Part shown: positions 41,921 through 52,893 of the stretch, piece by piece
Position numbering within the stretch: position 1 is the first letter of the stretch
Layout: the number at the start of each line of letters is the position of its first letter
DNA from: Bursaphelenchus xylophilus
Taxonomy: Eukaryota; Nematoda; Chromadorea; Rhabditida; Aphelenchoididae
NCBI GenBank assembly: GCA_904066235.2
Contig: CAJFCV020000003.1
Span: 682,001 to 746,000, forward strand
Direction of reading: 5' to 3'
Length of the DNA stretch: 64,000 nucleotides
Notes under the pieces: model-generated
The model's input: only the letters and a program-made list of their open reading frames with translations
What the model was told of the DNA's origin: nothing
The model's database searches: none
Made by a program: the position numbers and the translations under genes

Positions 41921-44120
41921 ATGAGAAACCGGCGCCTTTTTGCAGTTATAATTTTAGCTGTCTAGGGAATAACGTTCATAGGGTTGGTAAGTCGAAACAT
42001 GGTCAACATGTTGAACTGTAGGCGGCAGAGGAACTTTAGGATGCCTTGTGTTGACTTCTAAACATTTAGAGATCATGTTTAGTACATCTGAGTTCTATCG
42101 ATCTGTCGGGAAAATAATGGGCATTCTGTCGCATTGAAAATAGCGTCGTCGCTGAGAAAATGAATTGTGTCGCGGCAAAATCAAACTGCTTTTTATAATA
42201 CTTCAGCAACGCGATTGGCGCAGCGACATTGTGCTCACTATTTTCCCGACAGACTGACAATTGCATCTTTTTAGGGTCTCTATGAGAAACCCTCAGAACT
42301 CACCGTTACGGATACCCGTAACAGAACAAAAGTGTTATTATGGACGCCGCGAAATACTGGGGACAGGTTTAAGTTCATGAAAGCGCTTGAAAGGAATTGC
42401 GGGTCAACCTGCGACTTCACCATGGACAGAGCACAATACAACTCCTCGAACGGGGTCGTCTTTTTCCCGTATTATATGCGTGAGTGTTACATTCAAATAG
42501 AAACATGGCATTCCAGTATTTGGAGTGTTTCATAACTCATATTTTAGCCTATTTCCACGCGACTTATCCCAAACGATACAGCGAGGATCAAGTGTTCGTT
42601 ATGTGCGAGAGAGAACCGCCAACCAAAGACCTCCGAATGGAGTGAGAATTTCTAAACTTTTATCGTTTTCTATTGATTAGTTTTATATTTTCACAAATTG
42701 CATGGAGATCCTCTTATGAAAATAGTATACTTTTAGATTGCCTAACGATTACTTCAACGCAACCTCCACTTTTCTGGCACATTCGGACATTCCGTTCCCA
42801 TATGGACATTACGAGAAAAAGGGAGATACAGGAACGGTAAGCAACAAAAACTTTGTAGGTATATACTTATATCAATCTGTCGAAAAAATAACGTGGATTT
42901 GTCGCGCTCTGAAATCACCCATCATTGCTTTGCTACGGCTAGTCGCGGCTGGAGATTTGGCGCGCGACTGTGGCAAGGCTTGACACATTTGGTACAACAA
43001 ATCCACATTATTTTCCCGACAGACTGATAGTCCCGCTTGGTCAAAAAGTAATTTCAGAGGATAGCATTCTACAGAAACTTGATGGCAGAGATCAAAACAA
43101 AGACCAAAGGCGTTTTCAAAGTCTTTTCCCACTGCTATACACCAAGCCGCAGAGAGAACATCATAACGGAGCTGCAAAAGTAAGACCCGCCTTTTGGGAC
43201 CTGAGTTTGTCCTTAAGTCATGTTTAAAATACATGAACTTTGTTTAAAAAACATGACTTTGTAAAGGGTACAAGCCGCTGAAAAGTGCGGCCATATAAGC
43301 GAGCGAAGATCAAAAATCACTGTATGCTGTTTTCAGCCACATGGAGATCGACCTGTTTGGACGCTGCAGCAACCGGACCTGCGACAAGGCCTGTTTCGCC
43401 GAGAACACGAAAAAATACCGCTTCTATTTGGCGTTTGAGAACTCGAACTGTGTTGATTACATTACCGAGAAGTTCTTTCAGTTCGACAATTTGGTTCCGG
43501 TGGTGCTGAAGAAAGAGTACTATCAGCAATTCCCGGCCAAGTCATACATCGCTGTGGACGATTTTATGTGCGTTTCAGGTCATTAGCATTTTTTTGGGAA
43601 TGGTGATGGGACGCGAAAAAATGTCCATGCACTTTGTAAAAATACCATTAGTTTGTCGGAAAAGTAATGAGAACCCTGTTGCTGCGTAATTGCTTCGCTA
43701 AAGTGAAAAACAACTTCATTTTGCCGCGACACAATTCATTCTCGCGTGCGATTTTCGCTGCGACAGAGTGATCATTATTTTCCCGACAGACTGAAAAGAT
43801 TTAGCTTTGCAATAGAATTGGGCAAATTTGAGCTGAAAACTTTCGAACCGACATCTTTTAGAAATTTGAAAAGTCTGGCCACATACCTCACCTATCTCAT
43901 GGAAAACGACGACGCCTACGCCCAACATCTGATGTGGAAGTACGAGTATCGCAGGAAAATGGTCGACCCAAGCGAAAGGATTTGCGCAATTTGCGATTAC
44001 ATTGCGCAGAACCGAGTCAAGAAGTCCTATAAAAACATGAAGGAGTACTGGAATCACGCGACAACTTGTGATATTTTCTTCACTGAAAATGTACTGAAAA
44101 GAAATGAAGCTTTGACATAA
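41921..44120 (+). CDS. Alpha-1,3-fucosyltransferase (GT10) with in-frame stop in first exon
   Basis: Exons 41921-41986, 42275-42479, 42548-42641, 42737-42836, 43058-43179, 43337-43567, 43862-44120; 359 codons in phase. Exon 1 encodes MRNRRLFAVIILAV, a TAG at 41963-41965, then GITFIGL and a consensus donor. It reads as a normal signal anchor apart from the stop. Downstream: NRTKVLLWTPRN, FFPYYM, TYPKRYSEDQVFVMCERE, FNATSTFLAHSDIPFPYG, VFKVFSHCYTPSRRENII and YRFYLAFENSNCVDYITEKFFQF with LVPVVL and SYIAVDDF, the GT10 signature, and a cysteine-containing C-terminus. No frameshift or other stop occurs in the remaining six exons. Either a young null allele, a sequencing error, or an alternative first exon is used. 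MITEs lie in introns 1, 4 and 6. Confidence 0.85.
42096..42258. repeat. TCTGTCGGG MITE, core A
   Basis: In GT10 intron 1; its right end is 16 nt before exon 2. Confidence 0.75.
42869..43028. repeat. TCTGTCGGG MITE, core B
   Basis: In GT10 intron 4; 29 nt before exon 5. Confidence 0.75.
43647..43794. repeat. TCTGTCGGG MITE, core A
   Basis: In GT10 intron 6; left end GTTTGTCGGAAAAGTAATG. Confidence 0.7.
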
Positions 44121-44360
44121 CGCCGAACTGTCATTTATTTGTGTGTTGCAAAAAATTTTTGCTGTTTTAACCACATCTGAGAGCTATATGTGGTATTTTA
44201 TGAGGCACGGCCCCTCCCAGGGAGTCTCCCGCCTGGCTTCGGCACTTCGCCCACCTATACTGGTCGACAAAATTTTCTTTCCACCTCGTATCTCGAGAAC
44301 CGCTGGGCCTAGAACCTCCAAATTCGGCGTAGAAACATCCAGGGACAATCTAACACCATA

Positions 44361-45789
44361 CACTGCAGGTTGACGCCAAGTTTTTCCCTGATGTGTCAAG
44401 TTTCTCTCTCCTGAAAATAATTATTTTTATTTTCTTCACATATTGTGCAGCCTGTTTCTCCATGAAGATGGACTGAAAAGTGGTCAAGTAAGTTATTATT
44501 AGCAAGAGGAGGTGTTCTTCTTTCATTTTATTCCAAAAATGTTGATTTTGTTTCAGGGAAACATACAGAATTCATCCAATTCGCAGAGCTACTTTTTAAT
44601 GACCATAGATAATGTAAGTCCACTTATTTCGTTTTTTCGACGTTGAGTTACAAATACAAGCTTATCTAAGACTTAGAGGAGACGTCACTCTTTCGGGTTG
44701 TTATGTTTTCCATGCATAAGATCCTTCAAATGTTTCGCTATAATCAGTTTAGGTAAAATTGACCAAAATAGGTGTCATGGAGAAGATAATAAAGGCGAAA
44801 AGGTCAGGAAAAAGGCGAAAAGAGGACATTTTGGAACTAATGGAGAGGCTGGAGATGTTCTAACAATGCAAAATAGGCCATGTGGAGACGGTTTTAAAGT
44901 TGGAAGTGGACGTCACGGAGAAGATAAAAATGTAAAAATTGGCAAGAATAGGGCCCCATATGTCGTCATTAAAGCAGGAAAAGACCAAACACGGCATGAA
45001 AATCGCATTCAGAGCTTTGGTCAAGCTCCAGGGACATCTGAAATTCAGCAAGTTCAAAATGGTCAACAAAGACTTCATGGAGAAGATAGAAATGGACGCA
45101 GTGGACATGGTCGGCCCTCGTTTACACCCTCTGAATGGGGTAATCAAGTTTGGAATGAGATGTATTAGCCATTTGTTTGAATTTGCCGTGTGAATGTCTG
45201 TTGATTGAGTTATGTTATATTCGTTTTTTGTTGGAAAATATCGCATTTAAAACAATTTGCACTTGGCATCCATTATTCCTGACCTTCTTCAAGACTTATA
45301 ACTTTATCAATGAACCTCTGAAAATCGACAGTCGCGTCTTACTGCTCGAATCACTGGCGTTGATCAAGGAACAATGTGGCTTTATCTCGTCAAAACACTA
45401 ATCTGATTATAGCGAAACATTTGAAGGATCTTATGCATGGAAAACATAACAACCCGAAAGAGTGACGTCTCCTCTAAGTCTTAGATAAGCTTGTATTTGT
45501 AACTCCACGTCGAAAAAACGAAATAAGTGGACTTACATTATCTATGGTCATTAAAAAGTAGCTCTGCGAATTGGATGAATTCTGTATGTTTCCCTGAAAC
45601 AAAATCAACATTTTTGGAATAAAACGAAAGAAGAACACCTCCTCTTGCTAATAATAACTTACTTGACCACTTTTCAGTCCATCTTCATGGAGAAACAGGC
45701 TGCACAATATGTGAAGAAAATAAAAATAATTATTTTCAGGAGAGAGAAACTTGACACATCAGGGAAAGACTTGGCGTCAACCTGCAGTG
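44361..45789. mobile_element. 1.4-kb hairpin DNA element with decayed internal frame
   Basis: Starts CACTGCAGGTTGACGCCAAG and ends with its inverse; the arms run about 384 bp (44361-44744 and 45404-45789). Flanked by CCATA on both sides, a 5-bp duplication confirmed by the uninterrupted copy near 9155. In the loop, 44776-45160 shows one frame with only two stops (MEKIIKAKRSGKRRKEDILE and, after the stops, KLQGHLKFSKFKMVNKDFME), charged and lysine-rich, which I do not recognise. Possibly a remnant of captured coding sequence. Confidence 0.7.
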
Positions 45790-45910
45790 CCATACCCAAA
45801 AAATCATATCATTTGATGCACTTTACATGCACTTTTTATGCAAAAGGCAAAAAACGGGATGACGAAATTTTCTTTCTACTTTGGAAAAACGTTTGTAGAT
45901 CATAAGCCAG

Positions 45911-46240
45911 AATTGGGAACGCAGTTGGGTCCTTCCTCCAGCCGATTCCAGGTCCCTACTACTTCCGCCGATGCCAGTGGGACAACCTCCCAACTGATCA
46001 ATCTCCAAACGCCGAATCCAACAGTTACAATCGATAGTTTATTGATAGGCCGCGAGTACAATACAAATGAGATACCAATAGATCAAATATTCCCGCGGGG
46101 CAAACGCACGACCGCTTTCCAACCTCACATTCCAACCAACTCTCCTCATTCCCGTCCTTCCGTCCACGTTGCTCTCTCACATTAGGCTGCTTGTTATCGT
46201 TGCGGGACCAATTGAGGGCCCAGATGCGGCTGGCTCCACA
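45911..46240 (-). repeat. LTR (3' copy)
   Basis: 330 bp, nearly identical to the 5' copy (for example GGGGCAAACG here against GGGGCCAAACG there). The gag frame ends inside it. Confidence 0.85.
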
Positions 46241-48420
46241 CGCCCCTCCCATATGTTGACGGCGTCCTCGACGTCACGTTGAGTTGACGTTGCTCGGTGC
46301 TGATTGTCACTGGCTTGATCTGACTTGAACTGGTTGGACCGGGCTCGAACTGGCGGGAAATGGCTTGACTGGGCTTGATGTGACTTGAACTGGCGCGACG
46401 GGTGTTGACATGAAACGAGAGTAAAGTTAATGTAAAAGTCCCTAAAATCCCTAAAATATCCTAAATACCCCATGGCTCCCCCCTCAATAACTAAACGACG
46501 TCCCGGCGTTTTCAGAAAGCTTTTTCGCATTCCTGAAACTGGCCAACATGTTATCAGAGTTGACTTTTTACCGAAACGTAATAAATAAATAGAGAATTTT
46601 TGAATCAAAAACAGAAATACCTTCAAAATATTACACCAAATTACAATAAAATACGGTATTTTCACAATAAAATAGCAATTTACAATACATTTTGCCATAC
46701 AGGTCCACATAATCTCGAAAAGTTTGAACTTTGTGCCTTTTCCTTTGATTTTCTGGTAAGGTGACGTGATATCTGTCTCAGAGTTTGAGTTTTTAGTCTT
46801 TTCATTCCTTTCCAGATCACTAGAATTCATAATTTTGCCGTTTGAGAAATCTTCGTAACCAAAATTTTCGAATATCTCCTTAAACTTGCATCCTTTCCCT
46901 TCGATTCGCGAGTAATTTGATACCAAGTTTCGTTGATCCAATACATCATTCAAACATTGGTTGTCTTGAGAAAATTTAAATTTACATCCTTTGGCGGGTA
47001 GAAACGAGCTAGAAAAGCGATTGTACTTTTCGTAATTTTCCGAAATGTGAATATTCTGGTCAAGGATTAGACTTGACATCCACTCGAAGACACATGATTC
47101 TTCTAAATTCTCCAAATCATTCTGAACCTTACATTTCTCAACATTAACATCAACTTCTGAGCATTTCTTTCTTATAGGGTCATCTTTTATCCACTCATGA
47201 TAGAGAGAATCATCCACAATTTCTGTAAAATCAGTACTCTCTTTAGTTTTCTCTTTACTCCAGGTCATAAACACGCTTTTCGATAATTCTGAAGTATAAT
47301 CGGTCTGATAATTGACTTTTGTGTGCGATAATGGTGCTTCTGGTTCGTAAAACAGCTCTTCGAAATCTCCATTTTCAAATCCTGAACACTCTTCACCTTT
47401 CTCTTCGATGTTTCTACCGGATTCACAAGCTTTTTTACTTTGGTATGGCTCATTAGTGGCCGTAAACTTCTCATTGTCTAGCTTCATGATGGTTCTTACC
47501 CCAGTATTTCTTTTATTTTTTCCCAATAGCTGCTGATAGCATCGTAAAAGTTCGTTAAAGTTTTCGTCGTAAGAATCCATTGGATCAGTAATTTCTTCTG
47601 GATCACTGCTGAATGTTAAATTTGGGTGGTCATCATGAACGATAGGTGATGAGTTGTTCAGATCAGACTGAGAAAGGTCACTTTGACGCTGCTCTTGAGA
47701 TTCTGGAAGGACTTTTGAAGACAAAACACATTCTCGTTTCTTCTTGAAGCAACTCTTTTCGAGATGATTCGGTTTTCCACAGAAGTTACAATGTAAATCG
47801 AGTTTTTTGATGTCCGATGAGTGCTGTTTCTGAAGTTGGAATGCATTATAGGCCTCGTCTTGAGATGGTAGAGGGTCACGAATCAAAATTTGATCATAAC
47901 AAGGAAATGTTGAGAAGTAATCTACTGCAATGTCTTTCTCGTACCCGAATTCTTCCATGAGTGGATCCATAATGTCTCCGAAATAATCCGTACTCTTGTC
48001 CAAAGCTTGATAGAACTCCAAGATTCTTCCTCGAAGTCGTTTCTCCAACACTTTGCAGCGATGTTCAAGGTCTAGCTCTTCTGTGACAACGAAGATGTTA
48101 TGTAGAATGTCATAGATGAACTCTTCTTTCTCTTCACCGGTGATATAAGACATTCGCCCGTTCCTCAAGAGGTAAGTTTGTTCAAATGTTAATGTATTCA
48201 TGATGTGTGTGTCTGATAATGCTTTCTTGATGCTTTCTCGATAGAACTCGGTCTTTTCTACTCGCGAATCACAATCAGAATAATTTTGGTGAGGCAAGGA
48301 AGGAATAGAGGGCAATTTTGGCGAGAGATTCGACATTTCTCGAAGATTTTTCTGCATTTTAGGTACCAAATTCTCTAAATCAAGGTCGGTCACACCACTT
48401 TCGCTCTTATTCACCTGCAT
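46177..48420 (-). CDS. Retrotransposon Gag-like protein, 747 residues
   Basis: A single long frame from MQVNKSESGV. A zinc knuckle CNFCGKPNHLEKSC (C-x2-C-x4-H-x4-C) lies near residue 215. The N-terminal third is helical and charged, as in Gag capsid regions; the middle is acidic and serine-rich. A motif KG(C/T)KFK occurs three times (AKGCKFKFS, GKGCKFKEIF, GKGTKFKLFE) at irregular spacing. After the third copy the composition changes to hydrophobic and then to low-complexity SHQAQSSHFPP, and the frame runs into the LTR, so the last 130 residues may be non-coding read-through. No Pol motifs. Provides, at most, RNA packaging functions. Confidence 0.75.
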   Translation of the reverse strand: MQVNKSESGVTDLDLENLVPKMQKNLREMSNLSPKLPSIPSLPHQNYSDCDSRVEKTEFYRESIKKALSDTHIMNTLTFEQTYLLRNGRMSYITGEEKEEFIYDILHNIFVVTEELDLEHRCKVLEKRLRGRILEFYQALDKSTDYFGDIMDPLMEEFGYEKDIAVDYFSTFPCYDQILIRDPLPSQDEAYNAFQLQKQHSSDIKKLDLHCNFCGKPNHLEKSCFKKKRECVLSSKVLPESQEQRQSDLSQSDLNNSSPIVHDDHPNLTFSSDPEEITDPMDSYDENFNELLRCYQQLLGKNKRNTGVRTIMKLDNEKFTATNEPYQSKKACESGRNIEEKGEECSGFENGDFEELFYEPEAPLSHTKVNYQTDYTSELSKSVFMTWSKEKTKESTDFTEIVDDSLYHEWIKDDPIRKKCSEVDVNVEKCKVQNDLENLEESCVFEWMSSLILDQNIHISENYEKYNRFSSSFLPAKGCKFKFSQDNQCLNDVLDQRNLVSNYSRIEGKGCKFKEIFENFGYEDFSNGKIMNSSDLERNEKTKNSNSETDITSPYQKIKGKGTKFKLFEIMWTCMAKCIVNCYFIVKIPYFIVIWCNILKVFLFLIQKFSIYLLRFGKKSTLITCWPVSGMRKSFLKTPGRRLVIEGGAMGYLGYFRDFRDFYINFTLVSCQHPSRQFKSHQAQSSHFPPVRARSNQFKSDQASDNQHRATSTQRDVEDAVNIWEGRVEPAASGPSIGPATITSSLM

Positions 48421-49103
48421 TCTCGTTCACCTAAAACAATATCCAAAGATCGTAAATTTCTCAATTTCTCGTCAAAATTCTTCAAACACAGGGTCGTAAT
48501 AGCTTATTCTCGCTATAAATAGTCTCACCTCACTCAATAATCAGGAATATTGTGAGTGTATGGCCGCAAAAGTATCAATTATATTATACTTGGCCAGGAG
48601 TCGAAATTTTCCAAATTCTTGCGGAAATTCGCTCCAAAAACGGGGGAATTATTCAGATCTTTTGTTTCTTGAGATCTACAGTCGTTTGTCCGCAATTCTT
48701 AGGCTCAAACGCTGTTCCTTCAGAGTACTGCCTCTTCTTAGGGACTCTTCAGGTCTGGAGTTTCACAAGTGAAAAACCAGTGTCAATCTCAACCTTATTC
48801 TTACGGAAGAGATCGACCCAGATTTGTCCGTTAGTTCTTTAGGATCAAATCTGATTTTCCGGGAATTTCTTCGCTTTCCTCGGAAAATATTCCACGCAGT
48901 CGGTTCCACGATTTTTCAGCTGTGGCCTCCTGGGTGGTTCAGATTGGCCGTTAGTTCTTTAGGCTCAAATCTGAGTTTCTTTGGAAGTTCTACTTTCCTC
49001 CGAAACTAACCTAAAATTCGAACAAAACAAAGAAAAACCACCAAAAATCCAATGCAGATCGAGTCCAACGTCCCCGAAGTGTCGTCGTTCCGTAGTGGTC
49101 GCC

Positions 49104-49434
49104 AATTGGGAACTCAGTTGGGTCCTTCCTCCAGCCGATTCCAGGTCCCTACTACTTCCGCCGATGCCAGTGGGACAACCTCCCAACTGATCAATCTCCA
49201 AACGCCGAATCCAACAGTTACAATCGATAGTTTATTGATAGGCCGCGAGTACAATACAAATGAGATACCAATAGATCAAATATTCCCGCGGGGCCAAACG
49301 CACGACCGCTTTCCAACCTCACATTCCAACCAACTCTCCTCATTCCCGTCCTTCCGTCCACGTTGCTCTCTCACATTAGGCTGCTTGTTATCGTTGCGGG
49401 ACCAATTGAGGGCCCAGATGCGGCTGGCTCCACA
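49104..49434 (-). repeat. LTR (5' copy)
   Basis: Partner of 45911-46240. The 680 bp between this LTR and the gag start would be the leader. Confidence 0.85.
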
Positions 49435-49583
49435 CAGAGGGTGTTAAGGCATGATTGTGGTATCGTTGTGATTGCGAAGAACTCCTCTCTCGATTGGTGT
49501 CACAACTTTACAGGGGTTTTCGTTTCTTCGCCCTTGGGCGTCGGCTCATCGTTGCCTTGTCCATTTTAAGCCAAATTCGTCGG

Positions 49584-50651
49584 AGTTGGACGATTGGGGA
49601 AAAAGACGATTGGGGAAAGGGACGATTGGGGAAAAAGACGATTGGGGAAAAGTACGATTGGGGAAACCGGAAAGTATTATTTTTCTTCCATGCAAATGTC
49701 GAAGTTAGGATAATCGAGGGTGCTCATTTCAAAAATGACATTCATTTTTTTGATCCTTACTTTTTTCCTTAAGTAGTACTGTAAAGTAGTAATTTTTGAT
49801 TTTTTTTCATAAATACTCGATTTAGGGGTTTTCGAGAGTGCTGATTTCGAAAATCAAGTAAATTTTTCCTCTAGTACTGCATAGTACGATTCTGATACTA
49901 TATAGTACGAAGTGAAAATATCACTTTTGACGTTAATGGTGCTGTTTTGATGCTTAGTACTCTTCAAAAACACGTTTTAAAGACTTGGTGCTATATAGTA
50001 CTGTTTGATACTATGTAGTACGAAGTAAAAATAGGCGTACTAAGCATCAGAACAACACCACGAACGCCTAAAGGCCAACTTTACACCTCGTACCACATAG
50101 TATCAGGTAGTACTATATAGCACCAAGTCTTTAAAACGTGTTTTTGAAGAGTACTAAGCATCAAAACAACACCATTAACGTCAAAAGCCATATTTTGACC
50201 TCGTACTATATAGTATCACAATAGTACTATATAGTACTAGAGGAAAAATGAACATGATTTTCGAAACCAGCACCTTCGAAATCCCCTAAATCCAGTATTT
50301 TTCGAAAATTTTAAAAAAATTAGTACTTAACAGTACTACTTAAGGAAAACTAGTAATGTTCAGAAAAAATAAACCCGATATTCCAAATCAGCACCCTCGA
50401 AAACCCCTATATCGAGTATTTATGAAAAAAAGCAAAAATTACTACTTTACAGTACTACTTAAGGAAAAAAGTAAGAATCAAAAAAATGAATGTCATTTTC
50501 GAAATGAGCACCCTCTATTATCCTAACTTCGACATTTGCATGGAAGAAAAATAATACTTTTCGGTTTCCCCAATCGTACTTTTCCCCAATCGTCTTTTTC
50601 CCCAATCGTCCCTTTCCCCAATCGTCTTTTTCCCCAATCGTCCCAGTTCCC
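49584..50651. mobile_element. Mutator-like foldback element with GACGATTGGGGAAA iterons
   Basis: Ends carry four to five tandem units of GACGATTGGGGAAA(A), inverted at the right end. The terminal inverted repeats continue for over 220 bp. The flanks share CCAAATTCGT, a 10-bp duplication, as expected for Mutator-like elements (9-11 bp). The interior is a set of palindromes around TACTATATAGTAC. No transposase. Confidence 0.7.
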
Positions 50652-50754
50652 AAATTCGTGGCCAGAGAAGCTCGCAAAATGCATAAGGAGATGAAAAGTG
50701 CCCTTAAAAAATCTGGAATTCATGGTTGCAACATTGTCTACTCTAGACTTGGCT

Positions 50755-50820
50755 CTCGGGCCGGCCCGGGCCGAAAATCGCGGCCCGGCCCGCGGGCCGG
50801 AAGAGGTCGGCCCGGCCCCA
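50755..50820. repeat. GGCCCGG-rich fragment
   Basis: GCGGCCCGGCCCGCGGGCCGG and neighbours resemble the left end of the hAT element at 28945; no matching right end. Confidence 0.5.
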
Positions 50821-51090
50821 TTTTTAAAGCAAAAAATTGGTTACCAACCCATTGCCTATCAAAAATTAATCAAAAAATTTCCGAGATCAGTTTTCAGACG
50901 CTACTGCCAAGCGGCATTTCCATCCGTAGATCTCCAAGTGGATACAGTATAATAGAATACAAAATTTAGGCATAAAGTAATCGATTATAAAGGAATTTTT
51001 ATTATTAGATTTAATTTACTCTCCAAATGTCTATACAATCAACATACATATGTTATGCAAAAAAGAATATTTGGCATATCGAATGTATGT

Positions 51091-52207
51091 TTTTAAAGGA
51101 CCAGGAAAGGTATTTTTTGAACCGATTTTTTTATCGGCGTAATCAGGCAATTTCGTGGCGGGACCATCAAGGTATGTATGTGTTCTCGATTTTTAGAATG
51201 GAGAATAAACTTCTCCAGTGGATTTCAAATGGCCGATTGGCCCAGAAACCTTGATATACGTGCTGAATAAGATGTGCAGTCTCAGGAATTCAATCGAAAA
51301 TCCTCATATAAGTGCGAAAATGATGTTGTACTTCATGAATTTTCAATTTTAGGTATCTCTTTCCATCGATTTACTCTGAACAAGGCGTCAAGTGCCTTGA
51401 CGAATTCAAACACTATTCATAGAGCATAATAACAAGATTTATTGCTTATTGCCAAGGTTAGATTGAAATATTGATGGAAAAAAGAATCAACGATCGTGAG
51501 GCGATAATTGTCCGTAGTGATGGCTGTGGTTCTAGTCTCCAGCATCGTAGTCTTTTCCCGACGTACCAGGAACCTGAAATAAAATGAATACAAACAATCT
51601 ATTGCCAAAAAGTTCAAGATTATTACCCAAAAAGCAAGTTTTAGCCAAAATTTTGATATTATCCATGGCAAAAGTGCATACTTCTGATAAAAACGGAGTA
51701 AAAACATGCTCTGTCCTGTAAAACGTGCATCAACGCCTGGACTACTCCATACAGTTCTTAACTAAAGTTCGGGCCCTAATTTCACTGATAAAAATTATAT
51801 TATCCATGATCCCGGTCTAAAAAACAAACAAAAATGTAAAACTCTCACCTGTTCACCACGTTTCCCTCGACCATACCCTTCCACAGGTCCCGGATGCACA
51901 ATCTAATCGATTCTAATTGTCCAATCTTTATTGCTCATGGAGAGATACCTAAAAAAGTAACTGAAGGGCAAAAAACAACTTACATGAACGGTTTTGATGT
52001 TTTTCATCGAGTTCCTGGAATGACCCAGCTCATTCAACATGTGACGCAATGTTTTTGGGCCAATCGGCCATTAAAAATTCACAGGAGAAGTTTATTCTCC
52101 ATTCTAAAAATCGAGAACACATCCATCCCTTGATGGTCCCGCCGCGAAATTGCCTGATTACGCCGATAAAAAAATCGGTTCAAAAAATACCTTTTCTGGT
52201 CCTTTAA
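51091..52207. repeat. 1.1-kb inverted-repeat element (157-bp arms)
   Basis: 51091-51247 (TAAAGGACCAGGAAAGGTAT...) is inverted at 52051-52207. The loop holds an open minus-strand frame from 51707 (MFLLRFYQKYALLPWIISKF, hydrophobic) with a possible 52-nt intron 51626-51575, after which it stops within 13 codons. Not recognised; may be a captured first exon. Confidence 0.55.
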
Positions 52208-52309
52208 ATAGTCTTCAATTAATGGCGGACGGTCCGGCAGAGTTGAAGGCGAGACCGGCGATCATCATATGCCAACGAAGCCTTATTTATCAAATTTCTC
52301 AGTAATATA

Positions 52310-52448
52310 GTGATAATAATGAGCACAATGTTGCAACGCCAATCACGTCGCTGAAGCAAAACGCAATTTTATTTTGCCGCAACACAGTTCATTTTCTCGG
52401 CGCGATTTTCGCAGCGACAGGGTGCTCATTATTTTCCGGACAGACCCA
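52310..52448. repeat. TCTGTCGGG MITE, core A, left end lost
   Basis: Core and right end (ATTATTTTCCGGACAGACCCATA) are present; the left end begins at GATAATAATGAGC. Confidence 0.6.
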
Positions 52449-52572
52449 TAGTTACATATAAAGGTGGTCATATAAGAATTCAAATTTTTCCCAAATCGCG
52501 ATTTTGGGTGCACAAAGAAGTCTGCGCCCAAATCGAAGAATTGGCGCCGACATAGGCACCCAATTCCGAAAT

Positions 52573-52893
52573 CCGGCGTTGTGATGTTTGTTATACCATG
52601 GATAATGTAAGCCGATTTCCCTATTTTCGTTTGTGCTGTTTGAAAACCAAATTATGGCTAAACCAGGAACATCGAACCAGAAACATCGAGTTTCACCAAA
52701 TTTTTATGTTATACTTGCTTCACGTATTTGGCCCCTCGGTCAAGCTGCTATTCTTTTAAATTGTTCCTATTTTCACGGTATAATTAACCTAGTGGCCAGT
52801 CCTAAACCTATGTCTGTCCATTTTTGACGAGTTTGCACAAAAAATAGGAAAATCGACTTATATTATCCATGGTATAACAAACATCACAACATA
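52573..52893. repeat. 321-bp inverted-repeat element
   Basis: Left GTTGTGATGTTTGTTATACC and right GGTATAACAAACATCACAAC are complementary; arms of about 40 bp, interior AT-rich and non-coding. Confidence 0.75.

Larger units (their letters stand above)
45911..49434 (-). mobile_element. Gag-only LTR retrotransposon
   Basis: Two near-identical direct repeats of 330 bp (45911-46240 and 49104-49434) flank a 2.86-kb interior coding on the minus strand. Next to the 5' LTR the minus strand reads TGGCGACCACTACGG, a plausible tRNA primer-binding site. Next to the 3' LTR it reads ATGGGAGGGGCG, a polypurine tract, then TGTGGAGCC, the LTR start. Target duplication is only about 3-4 bp and imperfect (CCAG/ACAG). 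No protease, reverse transcriptase or integrase is present, so the element is non-autonomous. LTR identity suggests recent insertion. Confidence 0.85.
44262..50743. mobile_element. Solo arm of 1.5-kb hairpin family, broken by three nested insertions
   Basis: Pieces at 44262-44360, 45790-45910, 49435-49583 and 50652-50743, read in order, match the left arm of the element at 9053-9500. The gaps are the insertions 44361-45789, 45911-49434 and about 49584-50651. Target duplications fit at the first and third sites (CCATA; CCAAATTCGT). Confidence 0.8.

Noticed and set aside
44698..45168. A 156-codon open frame on the plus strand
   Set aside because: Peptide rich in G, K and R from a reading frame offset to the more plausible decayed frame; no family match.
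46177..46640. Last part of the long Gag frame as a real protein domain
   Set aside because: Composition changes abruptly after the third KGxKFK motif and the frame runs into the LTR; no domain recognised. Kept inside the CDS entry with a caution.
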